From the NCBI GenBank assembly GCA_008508345.1, contig QNGE01000116.1:154173-218172 (forward strand): a stretch of 64,000 nt of DNA, written 5' to 3'. Below are positions 1 to 10,892 of the stretch, in pieces (positions within the stretch are counted from its first letter, which is position 1; every line of letters begins with the position of its first letter). A program made the position numbers and the translations under genes. The notes beneath the pieces were generated by a model. That model saw only the letters and a program-made list of their open reading frames with translations, was not told the DNA's origin and searched no databases. The DNA is from Paragonimus westermani (taxonomy: Eukaryota > Platyhelminthes > Trematoda > Plagiorchiida > Troglotrematidae).

Positions 1-310
1 GGGACCTGCCAATATCCGGACCGTAAGTCGAACACTGTAAACACCCGGGCGTTCTGCAGCTTGTCAAAAATCTCCGCCACCGACGGGACTGCTATCACTT
101 TATTGATCGTTATCTCGTTCAGCCGCCTGAAGTCGACACAGAATCGAAATTTACCGTTAGGCTTCTTTACCAACAAGACAGGAGAGTTGAACGGTCTATC
201 CGCCTCCTCGATGACTCCCTCATTCAGCATGTCCTTCACTTGTGGTTCAATTTCCGGCTGTAAGTGGACTGGAATTCTTCGGGGTCCGAATGGCTGAAAG
301 CGTTTGGCTC
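1..310 (-). pseudogene. Ty3/gypsy reverse transcriptase, N-terminal part
   Basis: About 100 codons of uninterrupted minus-strand frame read as the start of a gypsy-type RT. They show the family landmarks in order: a motif around EEADRPFNSPVLLVKKP, then FRFCVDFRRLNEIT, then a stretch ending VFTVFDLRSGYWQV, which holds the first catalytic aspartate region. The YxDD box lies beyond the window edge. RT copies the element RNA into DNA in virus-like particles. No stop was seen within this segment, but upstream parts of the same polyprotein are disrupted, so it is called a pseudogene. Confidence 0.85.
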
Positions 311-394
311 GATGGGGATTTCGTGTTCAACCCAGTCACAATAGCCATACGGGTCCTGATCCGTAGTGAACAATCCCTGAAATTTGCGTATCAC

Positions 395-850
395 CTAATT
401 CGGAAAGTGTTTGTTACAAATTGGCATTGCTCTGGGTGCGTTCACTTCAATTTGTCCAAACTGGGTTTTGCACTTTCCCACCAGTGGAACCACCCCACAA
501 CTCGTCACGAGTTTCTCATGCTTCAACTCAATCATGGCGTCAGCTCGGTCAAGAGAATCCGCTCCTAGTATGGTTTGACGTGCATCCGGGGCAATGACGA
601 ACGGCTGTTTGACTACGTAGCCATCGATTCGAACACCATATTCTGTCAGACCATCAACTTTCAGAATTAACCCACCGACCGTTCGGACTACCATCGCACA
701 ATCTTTCCTGACCTCGGTCCGGTCAACGAAATCGCAGCCCCAGTTTCAATCAAACAGTACTCCAAGCTACCATTGACTTCTAACCTAGCCTGAACTGTTG
801 TCGCATCAACCGCCCCTACTACCAAATAAAAAACAATCGACGAAACGTTT
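395..850 (-). pseudogene. retropepsin-like protease remnant with frameshift
   Basis: The minus strand encodes the two halves of a retroviral-type aspartic protease in different frames. The active-site loop, near 739-747, reads E-T-G followed by AAISL where the family has D-T/S-G-A. The second half reads ILGADSLDRADAMIELK, which matches the conserved I-L/I-G-x-D region near the C-terminus of retropepsins. The frames meet near 690, where the upstream frame hits a TAG, so a frameshift or lost base separates them. The glutamate in place of the catalytic aspartate would inactivate the enzyme even without the frameshift. It sits between gag and RT, as expected for a gypsy pol. Confidence 0.65.
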
Positions 851-852
851 AT

Positions 853-1380
853 TTAAGTACGACCTTTTCTTGCCCAGTGGGCAAAATCTTCGCCAGTGTC
901 CACGCCTTCCGCATCCGTAACAAACGCTGCCACTTCCTCAGTCAACCTCTCCACCGCGCTTCGAAGGTCATTCAGTTCATTCGGTTCGCTAGCCTCCACC
1001 TCGTTGACCGTCGTCGCCTTTTCTGCTAGAAGTTTTCGAGTTGCATCGGCCAACTATTCCAGTGTCATGGGTTGTGTGATGAGAGCAACCCTGAACTGAT
1101 CCCGGACTGTTGATGGCACTCCGTCCAAGAACTGTGCCGTCAGCAGACGATTTTCTGAGTCCTGGTCCAAATGTGGCAGGGATCTTGGCAACGCTGCCTG
1201 TAGGGACATGGCGTAGACCAGAGCATCGCCTCCTGGTCCAAGCCGGACGCCGTTGAACGGCTGCCTGATTGCCTCCTGGCAGTCGGCGGGGCTGTCGAAC
1301 CGGGCGATCAGCGCCTCCTTCGCGGCGGCCCACTCCAGTTTCGCAGGGCCCCTTCGCGCCGCATCCAACACCGGCTTCAC
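853..1380 (-). pseudogene. gypsy-type Gag remnant with internal stop
   Basis: Two minus-strand open stretches (1380-1057 and 1053-853) lie in the same frame, separated by a single TAG at 1054-1056. Together they give about 175 residues rich in Ala, Arg and Leu. The middle contains QFLDGVPSTVRDQFRVAL, resembling the capsid helix pattern of LTR-retrotransposon Gag, and the end is a charged, heptad-like Leu/Glu/Val stretch. No zinc knuckle was seen. The start is uncertain: a GTG at 1380 overlaps the stop of the preceding frame (1637-1377), so the true Gag start may lie upstream in another frame. Function by position: structural protein of the element's particle. Confidence 0.6.
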
Positions 1381-1516
1381 TCTGTCCTCAGGGACGCCAG
1401 CTTCGCTTGCTCCGCCTTCACTTCGACCGCTTCCGCCACGTCCTCGAAGTCATCCAGGGAACTCCGAACATCCCCCGTCCTTAAACGGTTGTGGCCACGG
1501 GATCTCCATCCTTGTA

Positions 1517-1532
1517 TCCTGGTCACAGCACC
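1517..1532 (-). other. candidate tRNA primer-binding site (tRNA-His-like)
   Basis: On the minus strand the sequence TGGTGCTGTGACCAGG follows a likely LTR end (...CAAAACA). By my reading it matches the complement of the animal tRNA-His 3' end (TGGTGCCGTGACTCGG) at 13 of 16 positions. It lies between the candidate LTR and gag, where a primer site for minus-strand DNA synthesis belongs. The mismatches fit decay of an old copy. Confidence 0.5.
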
Positions 1533-1535
1533 AAT

Positions 1536-1800
1536 TGTTTTGAACCCAGATGGCGGATGTCTGTGATACTCAAATTTAGGGACTTCGAATAGCCCTGGGT
1601 ATCGTACGTGAATTGAAACCTCCCACACATGTAACAAGGAGATGGCCTGGTACTGGTAGCAGTAAGCAATTGTTATTCATGAATTGAGACGCCGAATTTG
1701 TAGAAGTACAACAGTATCGAAGAAATCACAGCCTGTCATTGGCTCATCTCATCAGCACATGCAACCTTATAAACTGTATGTTAATTGGTGGAATACGGAA
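1536..1800 (-). repeat. candidate LTR (inner part) of the gypsy element
   Basis: The plus strand begins TGTTTTGAACCC directly beside the primer site, so on the element strand the LTR ends ...ACA. A TATA-like TTTATAAGG lies on the minus strand near 1768-1776 and could be the LTR promoter. The outer end could not be found without the partner LTR, so the span is a minimum estimate. Confidence 0.4.
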
Positions 1801-1980
1801 CAGATGAATTGGCGAATAACGGACGGCACAGCACTGAGACCGTTCGTCCAATCTTGATGTTGTATCTTTAACGCGATATTTGGATTGGCAGTTTGTAAGA
1901 TATACTGTTGTTTCGGGGTTTGGATAATCGGTGAATCGAGATTTCCACCACAATGGCACAGAAGTTTATTTGGAGAAACC

Positions 1981-2768
1981 AACGCACGACTTATACCTCA
2001 CAAGGGGACTACGAACAAAAACACTCATTTGCACACCACACTCGTCTAACGATGCTCCAGTCGCTTTGGACACTAGGTCTCAGTTCCGTCATGTGGCAAA
2101 AGCCATTGTACGTGATGCTGTTCACTAATGATCCTTCCCGTATTTCCCCCGTATTTTTCCCTCGACCATTTCTATCCATGCCACTACTGAATGGTGGTGG
2201 TGTAAGTAGTATGGTGCGACCGTATATCTTCACCACAGTAGCTTCAGATGAGCCACTTGATTTGTAAGCAACACACCCGTCCATTCACAGTCTGGAGACT
2301 ACTCTCTGAGTATGACAACGATTTCATTTTGTTAACAGTTCATGCTTAGGTAATGTAAACGTTTCGGAAACAACCGCATTTCAGACAGTTTGCCTTTCAG
2401 GGCTTTCTGGTAGAGTAAAGCCTGTCGTTTATTGCATGGTTAGGCGTGCTTGTAATTAGCTTGATAGTATGCTGATGGGTTTCTACTGTGACTTTGCGTC
2501 ATCACTTACTCAATTTACCTTTATTTGTCACTCTCCAGCATGATTGTTCTCAAGGATACGTTATGGATGCACTTAAACTGAATAAACGTCTTTCAAATTT
2601 TGCACCACAAGGATTTTGTACCATATAGGTTGTGAGTTGGTTGTTATCGGATTAAACAAACCTAGACAGGTTGAGTAGCACAAATCAGATTCACATCCAC
2701 AGCCGCCACCAATGAGCTGCCGTGAACGTATCTGTTTAAGCACCAGGTGATATTACTGGTGTGGGCTA
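1981..2768. other. no recognisable gene
   Basis: Only short open frames (under about 110 codons) are present on both strands, and none resembles a known family. The left part may include the outer end of the gypsy LTR. Nothing else can be supported. Confidence 0.5.
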
Positions 2769-3017
2769 AGTACGCGGATGGCGCAAGGGTCATTCATTCA
2801 TAACACCAGTACATGGGCTATACGCTTCAACACGATAACAAACAAACCCACTTATTTGCGTATAATATTGATCCCAGAACGTCACGGATGCCACGGACGT
2901 CAATCCTCAGTTCTTGTATGTACCGAGAACCATTTCATGCTACGATGCACTCCAATGTTTCTTCTTGTACTTTCTCCCTGCTTAATTCAGTGCTCAACTC
3001 CATGTTCCTGCCTCACT
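2769..3017 (+). repeat. 249-bp exact direct repeat, copy 1
   Basis: This segment is base-for-base identical, as far as I could compare, to 5211-5459 in the same orientation. The flanks differ: an A precedes this copy and a G the other, and after CCTCACT the sequences part, with about 15 extra bases in the second copy before a short similar CTCCTCATCA stretch. Open frames of 97 and 79 codons inside it are not recognisable proteins. Confidence 0.95.
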
Positions 3018-4914
3018 CCTCATCATTACATGACGATAATTACCACGCGTGATAGTTGTATCGATAACTAGTGCGAATGCTGGTCAGATTTGCCAGCTGT
3101 GTGAATTTCCTGTCGTGTCTACTGTTTAGGGTGAACATAAAGGTTGTCAGACATTTTTGAGCGTAATCCGATGTAATATTCTTTTAACTTGCTGATGTTC
3201 CAGTGGATATGTAAAATTCACTGTCGTCATCACCAAGCCCGAATAATGGCGTAGCATATGTAGTGACGGGAAACTCAATTTTCTTGATTTTCCTGCTAGT
3301 TAACCAGCCACTACACAATGCTTCGTTCCCAGCTGAGGACAAATGTTCGGTAAACGATAAGGGTACAGATTAGCTAGCATAGAATACACGACTTCATGCA
3401 CGCAGTACGTTAACAAGAGTTGGCACCCTGCAACTTCTAACTTGGCATTTCGTTAGATTTAATTGGGCTTGACACTTCTGTGTTCTGTTTTGCTACAGAT
3501 CAACCAACAGTGTAGATTTGAAGGTCTTTCTCAAATCGTCTATGCGCTCGTGAGTAACAGTGGAAAATGGGAGTTGTTAACAACGAAGGACTGAGTAAGT
3601 TGGAACGTTTCTTCCGGGAGAACACAGTTTATCTTTGAGGCCGTCATGCTACGAAAATGTTGTGCCAGAAGCATATTTCGATGGACAGTGTCGTCGCTTC
3701 CCAAGCCTTATTAATTTGATCGAATGAAACGTGTGTTTGGATAAACGATCTCGTCCTACTATTGGATTTAACCCTAATCTGCCTTATTTACTGACCGTTC
3801 AAAACTTGCATCGACTGCTTTCCATCAGTTTATTCGCCCGCACCGGATATCAACCAGGACGGTCTCAAGTGAGTTACGATGACGGAAAAAGAAGCACAAC
3901 CTTTGTGTAGGCGCTACCCTGAACGGCCGCGGTCCATACTTCAATCCAGAGCAACTGTCTGGGCATTTCCAGACAGACACGGGCTATTCATCTGTCTGCC
4001 GATGACTCATTGCTCGATTGGCATGCTTCGTCGACACCTCAGTGAAGGAAGGCAGACAGTTACATAGGGTCGAGTTCAGTCTGCAGCTCCGTCTACAGTC
4101 CTGAAACAACACAGGGGACTGCTACCTGTGAATCACCGACGTCTGCACTTTGTCAATAAACCTCTGGAAGCAGTTTAGGAAAATAAAGCGAAATCACACA
4201 TGTTTTCTATGAATCTCACGAACAAAACAGACCACAGATTTCCCGTTTTTCGATCGAGTCACTGAGCTGGCCAGCCTCAGCTGACCGAAAGATTTCGGTT
4301 GCGGAAACGTTGGTTGTACGAAGTTGAAAATGCCTGAATCGTCACTCCTGAGTGATTGAGGCCGAGGCACCAGGTTGGAAAAATGTGGCAATATCGGGTT
4401 AACAGAGCCAATTTACCGATTTGACTGATGGATCAGTTTGGGGGCACTAGACATACAGCTGCCACATCCAAAGTGTATGACTGATATCATGTGACTTTCA
4501 CCCCTATACTAACGTTCACGAAGATTCTCTTTAAAGTTACTACATAATTTCACTCGTCTTGTAGTCCAGAAAAAGTATAACAGCTTTGAAAGTAGAAACA
4601 GGCAGGAAAATTCGCTTACACTTAGACCGCTCCAGTGTGCAGATGAGATCTAGTTTCAGCGGTTGAAGCATGAAGTAATCGTGCACAATTTGAGATTCAT
4701 AATACTATTCCTAGGCTAGGTCATTTAATGGCACAGAGATGAATGCTTGGTCAGAGGAACGCACTGTCAAGTAAAATTGGTTGTCACGGCCGAAATATGA
4801 CAAACCATCTCTACTGCTCTATGTAATTTCCTTCCTTGCAGGCAGTCATCCACAGTTCACGATTGCATATTTCCTTACGTTCATGTTGTACTAATAGAAT
4901 ATGGTTCAATGTGA
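3018..4914. other. no recognisable gene
   Basis: I found no protein family match, RNA gene or clear repeat in this interval between the two 249-bp repeats. The open frames are short and lack compositional or motif support. Confidence 0.5.
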
Positions 4915-5040
4915 GGTTGAAAAACCCCACCACAGGGGACTCAGTTTGCCCAAGGATAAGCACGCCCAGCCGTTACTGCGAGGGCCGGATGAATCACCGC
5001 TTCGGTGGTCGGTCATTGGGTGCACGCTCAATCGGCTGAT
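4915..5040 (+). repeat. dispersed repeat, copy A
   Basis: The stretch around AACCCCACCACAGGGG, CCCAAGG and GGATGAATCACCGCTTC recurs in diverged form at about 12862-12970, with the blocks in the same order and orientation. The longest shared exact block is 17 bp. The family is unknown; it may be the end of a transposon. Confidence 0.5.
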
Positions 5041-5210
5041 ATTCCATGATAATAAACTAACAAGCAAATACGATTTCCCAAAAGTTTGGGTGTTTTCACA
5101 AACTACTAGAGGGTGACGGCTATTATATCTCTGCACCGAAATCCTAGTTTGTCTAAAGGAAACCATGCTTACGTTTAGAATAAGGATAGCCATACTAGCG
5201 ATGTGAACCG

Positions 5211-5459
5211 AGTACGCGGATGGCGCAAGGGTCATTCATTCATAACACCAGTACATGGGCTATACGCTTCAACACGATAACAAACAAACCCACTTATTTG
5301 CGTATAATATTGATCCCAGAACGTCACGGATGCCACGGACGTCAATCCTCAGTTCTTGTATGTACCGAGAACCATTTCATGCTACGATGCACTCCAATGT
5401 TTCTTCTTGTACTTTCTCCCTGCTTAATTCAGTGCTCAACTCCATGTTCCTGCCTCACT
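5211..5459 (+). repeat. 249-bp exact direct repeat, copy 2
   Basis: This is the second copy of 2769-3017, offset by 2,442 bp, with no difference found. Perfect identity between non-coding copies implies a recent duplication, a recently moved non-autonomous element, or an assembly duplication. No target-site duplication or terminal inverted repeat was obvious at either end. Confidence 0.95.
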
Positions 5460-7020
5460 ACTGAATAGCAGTCGCTCCTCATCACTACAGTACAGTTGCT
5501 TCGTAACAGTTTCCCATAGAAGGGCTGTGCGGGTTAACATGCGATGGATGGTCGGTGTCAGTGGGGTCACAGTATTGTGTGTAGAAAGTGGATCATGGGT
5601 TACGCATTCTGCTTTATAAAAATGGTTGGAATTCTTTATTATTCTAACTCATGCACTTGCAGCACCTTTACTACTTCACTTCTGTAACGTCAGTATCATA
5701 CTCCTCATCCTTATCCTCATCAGCGTCAACGGGATCCATGGTGAGGAAAGACGTTAATTTGCCACACAACCATGAAAACTTCTTAGTTATAAGCTCACAG
5801 AAGTATAGGCATTTTGCTTCTGGAAAAAATTATTATTTGAGTTTTCACCTCAAAGCCTGGCGACAGGGTTCAACCTCAGTTTAGCACTGAAAGTGGTGTG
5901 TCTTTATTACAGATTACTGGAACTACCTTTCCTTCAATGTATAGGTGCTGTGGCAAGACCTGTTTGATCTTGAGGCGTCGCGCATCGCTGATGCACTAAT
6001 TCTATCCCATATTGGGCCCACAGACCGGAAACATTAGTACAGGATGGATGTAGAAGGAAAGAACGTTCCAACTGAAATAGTTGTCCGTCGGAAAGGAAGT
6101 AAGCCATTCCTGTAGAACCAGTCTTACATGCTTCAGTGGATGGTCTCATTTTGATGGGCTGCGTACAACTAAGTCGATAGGCTACTTTCTTTTTAGAAAT
6201 GAAGTGTGGCGTGTGTCATACTCAGCTTACACTTGCATTCACCGCGGTGTTCACATCGCCGTGGTAAATTTTCGAGAAGAACAAAGGAGGGAGGTTTGAC
6301 AAAATATGGCAGTAGGTTAGCTGGATTTTGCATACCAGCGGGGGCGATACAGACGTTCCGTTGCCTACACGAGCTGTTCGCGGAAACGGTGTTGTCGAGC
6401 TAAACACTGAAAATGAATAGGACTGTTTAAACACTGTGCATTTTCCAGGTCTGGAAACACTTCCAACATTTAGAAACATTTTCAGACTCGTGAAACCCTG
6501 TGTGGGCCCTACTTTGAAAACACTTGTGCAACGAAACGCAGCTAGACGTGTATACGATCACGCTATAGACCAGCTAAACTGTGTTCAACCGTGTTCATGT
6601 CATCTTAATAACAGCGACATTCCACCTGGTTTCGGTACAAGCAATGACTACAGTCGACACACGTTGAGTTGATTGAACGATCTATGAACTAAATATGCAG
6701 ACAAAAACGAATGTTGTAGCATTAGGATTGTTGTGGCATGTCTGTCGCATATCGTTCTGTTGGGTATGACCGATTGCCGGACTCATAGGTTAAATGAGCG
6801 GCGCAGTTACACGGCAGAGCTAACTACATGTCGGCAGGGTGAATGAAGGGCTCTAATATTTTTTTCGGCGACATAAACCGACCATCCCCGATGGAAATGT
6901 AGGAGGTTCACTTCTCAAGCTCATTGTAAGCCAACATAACTGCACGGCAAACACCCAACCGTACGACCATGCGCGTGGCGCAAGCAGTGCCGTGCTAGAG
7001 CGTGCGCTCCAACCTTGCAG
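5460..7020. other. intergenic, no recognisable gene
   Basis: No protein motif, RNA gene or repeat could be supported here. The interval lies upstream of the KH gene and may contain distal regulatory sequence or 5' untranslated exons, which cannot be told from sequence alone. Confidence 0.45.
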
Positions 7021-7071
7021 GCTAGCGGAGTATTCAGTCGACGGACAGACAGGCAGTGCTTCTAGTCACTG

Positions 7072-7273
7072 ATTGGCTAACACGTGAATCGATTGAACCA
7101 ATCAACAACGACCAGGTCAATTGTTAACCTGTGTCTGTAGGCCAAACGCGAGCGTGTTCGCTAGCCTTAGCACCCCATTGGATTGGTGGAAGGCAGACAG
7201 GCATTGGTGATCGCCTGACTTAGTCGCATAAGCTAAACCAGTCCAAATAGGCAAGGCTAATGCACTGTCCAAT
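7072..7273 (+). promoter_or_regulatory. CCAAT-box cluster upstream of the KH-domain gene
   Basis: Six CCAAT pentamers fall within 202 bp: inverted (ATTGG) at 7072-7076, 7177-7181, 7182-7186 and 7203-7207, and direct at 7098-7102 and 7269-7273. A palindromic E-box CACGTG lies at 7081-7086. Such clusters are typical binding sites for the NF-Y complex in animal promoters, often without a TATA box, and none was seen here. The cluster ends about 300 bp upstream of the start codon at 7579. That it drives this gene is inferred from position. Confidence 0.5.
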
Positions 7274-7524
7274 CAACCGGGCAGAATCATGTGCTACGGT
7301 GTGTCTGGTCTAGCGGCGGTCGAAGACTTAGATGCGGGTCGGTGCAGTGGCCTATGCAAGCGCACTTGGCGCTGCTGACGCACATCACGTTCTGTCACTG
7401 CTGCCGCTGTTACTGCTGCCTTCGTCTACTCAAACGCTATTGTACGCGCGCAGGCGCCAAACAAGCTTCGTTCACGTTGGACTTGTACGCAGTTGGAGAC
7501 TCAAGTTCGTCTGCCCTCCATACT

Positions 7525-7578
7525 TGATGTTGCTTCGCTGCCCCCGGTAGTTTTGCCCTGATTTTCATCAGTTTCAAC
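7525..7578 (+). promoter_or_regulatory. 5' leader with in-frame stop and possible 3' splice site
   Basis: An in-frame TGA at 7525-7527 closes the reading frame upstream, so the ATG at 7579 is the first possible start in this exon. Just before it, TTTTGCCCTGATTTTCATCAG is pyrimidine-rich and ends in CAG seven bases from the ATG, which could be an acceptor for a 5' UTR intron or for spliced-leader trans-splicing, known in flatworms. Without transcripts this remains a suggestion. Confidence 0.35.
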
Positions 7579-8656
7579 ATGCCAACGGTCAGCGTTGCCA
7601 ATTTCGAAAGCGAAGATTTACTCAGTGCCCGTCTGTTATCGTTCATGGCAAATACTGATCAAACATCATCGGTAGGATACGAGAACAGTGCTGGGAATAA
7701 GTACACCAGTGGTAGCAATTTTGGATCGCCCGGTAGCTCCATTTGTGATTCAAGTGTCCATGGATCTAGTGTCATGCGCTCACCTCTGCATCGAAATGGG
7801 TCTACATCTGCCATCGTGACGTTACAAGACCGAATGCTCAATGGTTCACCCGGTGACATGTTATTAGCGACGAATTCCACCGGCTACCGATCCGGTTCTT
7901 GCACTCCTCCACCACTTTCCATTCACTCTGTCTCAGGCTTGTCCACTAATTTTCTTCCCGTCCGCAATCATCATCCCGGGCCACCACCTTATTCCGCTCT
8001 CACTTCTCCGTGTCTAAGCAGCAAACTGAATCCTGGTGCAAATGTTTCGCAGTTGCTAGGCTATAGTGGTGCAGGAACAACGGAATGTCATAGCCTGCAG
8101 AATTCACCGTTCTATAATCATTATCCACTTAATGGAAACCTCCCTGCTCAACTTCATCGTCAACTCGGTGGTCTTTCGCCTAGCCCAATCGGATCTCTTT
8201 TACCCAATGGGGTCAACAATCTCGGCTCGGCTGGAATGCAAAACTTCGGGTCTGCTCGAAACGGGCTGTATCCCGAAGGCACATTTCCTTTAGGTGGGAA
8301 TCTACGTTCGTTGAACCCTGGACTGTCTAACAGTTCCGGTTGTCCACAGAGGGAATTATTCCCAACCAGTGTTCAGTCAATGAACCAATGCCAAAACATC
8401 TTCGGCTCTGGATTGCTGTTACAAGATCGAATGCACTATTATGCATTGGCCAAGAAGCACGGTTTCATTGTGGGCGCTGAGTTGGAACGTGTGAAGGAGA
8501 ACTCGTGTCGTTCGACCAGCCAGTCATACGGACGGATTGCCGCCCATTTTCGTCATCGCTACGGCGAGACAGAAGCGAAGACAAAGGCAGCGTACTTGCA
8601 AATTGGTGTCCGTGTGCCTAGTAAGGATCACGTGTCGGAAATAGTCGGCAAAGGGG
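7579..8656 (+). CDS. mex3: MEX-3-like two-KH RNA-binding protein, coding exon 1
   Basis: This exon encodes residues 1-359 plus the first base of codon 360. Residues 1-270 are low-complexity, rich in Ser, Gly, Asn and Pro, as in the disordered N-termini of MEX-3 proteins. The motif LQDRM occurs twice (82-86 and 281-285). The first part of KH1 is at about 341-360: VRVPSKDHVSEIVGKGG, closely similar to the family pattern V-P-S-x-H-V-x-E-I-V-G ending in the G-x-x-G RNA-binding loop (357-360, GKGG). The exon ends at a canonical donor, GGGG|GTAAGT. MEX-3 proteins bind mRNA through tandem KH domains and repress translation or stability; planarian and nematode homologues act in cell-fate decisions. 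The start is the first ATG after an in-frame stop. A different KH family is possible but less likely. Confidence 0.85.
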
Positions 8657-8662
8657 GTAAGT
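8657..8662 (+). promoter_or_regulatory. 5' splice site of intron 1
   Basis: GTAAGT matches the metazoan donor consensus. Reading past it gives only five more residues before TGA (8674-8676), and the KH1 domain would be cut in half, so splicing here is required for a functional protein. Confidence 0.9.
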
Positions 8663-10892
8663 GTTCTTCCGTTTGATTTACCACCAATGTGTGTACGTTG
8701 CTATTTTAACCTAGAACGTGTCAAGAGCAGTTTTGCGTACAAAAAGGCCTTGACGTACATTTCTATATAAGTATGCCGAGAATATTATAAGGCTTCTCAG
8801 TTAAAGCCCACTTCACCAATAAGCACGTTGGATGGAGGAGAAAACAGTTTCCTCACTTCCTTTCATGCTTTTATTTTGCACACAGATTTGCGCACTCATT
8901 ACGGTAAATTCGATTTAGCTCAAGCGAAGCGTGATGATCATGTGCAAACGGAAGAAGTTACTGTAATCAGCTTACCTATAGGGGCTTGATTACCTCACAT
9001 GTGTGTTGGAGGTTACATCTTTTTGGTTGTTACTTTCCATTTTATACACGGTTCGTTGAATCGACTTTAACGACTAGATGCAGTAGTGCAAACTGTTACC
9101 ATACTAGATTTTACCCTCCGTTTTGTAGAACTTCACTGTTGTCTTCAGGCGCGGCCCACCGTCCATATAAAACGGGTCCTGTTTGCGGTGGTTAGTTGCT
9201 ACATGTTTTTTTTCCGCAGACAGCCGTTCTGGTCAAATCATTCTACAGTTTTCTAAATGGTCAACTGTCCTCGTTCTATGACGGGTTTGGTGGGTAAGTT
9301 GGGATGTTACTGATCAGTAGCCGCGCAGTCATCCATTGGCCCAAGACCATTCATGCATTCATGGCTGCCCGTGCACTGACAGCCATAGTCAAGTACGGGT
9401 GGAAAATCCTAATGAGTAGTCTGTTTTGACCGGGTAAATGACGATCCTAAGCGAGTTGATGCACACTTAAGTACTTCAGATAGCGACCAGACTAAGCGCA
9501 CGACAGGGTATCATCAATGGAAATTATGGCCTCTATAGCACTCCATCCAGCAGACTTTCCCCAACATCGGTTCTAGCCGTAGTAAGCGGAATCTACGAGG
9601 TTGAAGAGGATTCCCGATTGGACTCCACGTTTGAGAGAGACATGCAACAGTCATGGTACGAATTGCTCGGCTTTATATTTGGCTTCCTAATACCCTGGAA
9701 CGCAGTTAGCTAACGCTGATACTTTACTAGTCCGTCCTTGTTGACAGCGTATGCATGCGACTAAATGCTCCAGTCTTAAAACGAGTAGATTACTGGTGGT
9801 TGTCCCATTCAAACTGATGCTATATTTATCAAAACTTTGTTACCTTATTGCGCATCTCACGTTGGATTGGATTGGTTGGTTTGTGTTCACGGGTAAAAAG
9901 GTGGTTCACTTCCCCGACGTCCCACCGGGAATGGAAGGGTATACTCTAGCCCCCTTAACTTTTGGTTAAATGGTCAATTTTGTGAAAGATTGGCGGGACC
10001 TATATACATATAATTCCGTGGTTGGTGTAACCGTTCTATATATCCCTATCTCATTTCTGGCTTGAGCGCTATGCTTTTTGTCACGTTACAAATTCTTCAC
10101 AACTTCTGTGGGTTTGGTTGTGCAAATGTGACTACCCGATTTGGAATACCGGTCGTCTGGGCAACCTGGCAGTATGTAGACCACTTGTGACTAAGGAGCA
10201 TACACCATTCGGTTATGCGGTTATGGATTCATGCATGATGATCCGTTAGCCTGGTACCATATTTTCGCGTTCAGTGTTCACGCACCCTTCTGACCATTTT
10301 TATCTCCATTCTACCTCAAATTGATCACACTATTGGATGGACCCGCATAGATTCTCAAGGTTCAAAGTCATGACTTCATTTTGTGATGTTGTTTCTAGTT
10401 TTGCCAGAGTGCCTCACCACCAATACCGCCCTAACAGAGGCGTTTTCTGAAGGAGCTTGTCTACTCAACAGAATTGATTTTTGTTTCCAGAAGAGTGTTC
10501 ATGTCTATACGTGTGTCTACGGAACTATGAGCTAGTTGTCACTCGTAAGCTGCACATCGGATGACAACTTTCCTGTCAATATAAACTTCTCGATCGGCTG
10601 GTTTTGAAAAGAGCTCAACTTGAATTTCGATCGAATTATCGGTAAACTTTGATGCATATCGTTTACATCTGAATTCGTATCCTTTTGTTTATGGGGACCA
10701 CTTGTCGACCTCCACTTCATTGATTACACAATAATGCTCAGGATAGCCGGCCCATAATCTCGCGAACAGATCTTTCGATGAGATCATAAACGTTGTCATA
10801 CACACCGAGTTATGCTTTGATTACTGGTGAGTGGCGATCATCCTATGGTAGTTAACATCTTCGATTATTCATCGGCTTTCATTTTTCCACAA
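8663..10892. other. intron sequence, nothing recognised
   Basis: No coding motif, RNA gene or repeat structure could be supported between the donor and the first retrotransposon remnant. Confidence 0.5.

Larger units (their letters stand above)
1..1980 (-). mobile_element. Ty3/gypsy-type LTR retrotransposon, broken and cut by the window edge
   Basis: Reading the minus strand from high to low coordinates gives the order of a Ty3/gypsy element: partial LTR, tRNA primer site, gag, aspartic protease, then the start of reverse transcriptase, which runs off position 1. The reading frame is interrupted by at least one stop in gag and a frameshift in the protease, so this copy looks dead even though its RT segment is clean. 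The outer LTR boundary could not be fixed because no second LTR is in view; 1980 is only an approximate limit. The assignment rests on motif order and on the RT motifs; integrase and the 3' LTR would lie to the left of the window. Confidence 0.8.

Noticed and set aside
2778..3071. 97-codon frame in the 249-bp direct repeat, shared with 5220-5468
   Set aside because: The frame is kept only because the DNA copies are identical; the tails differ and no protein family is recognised.
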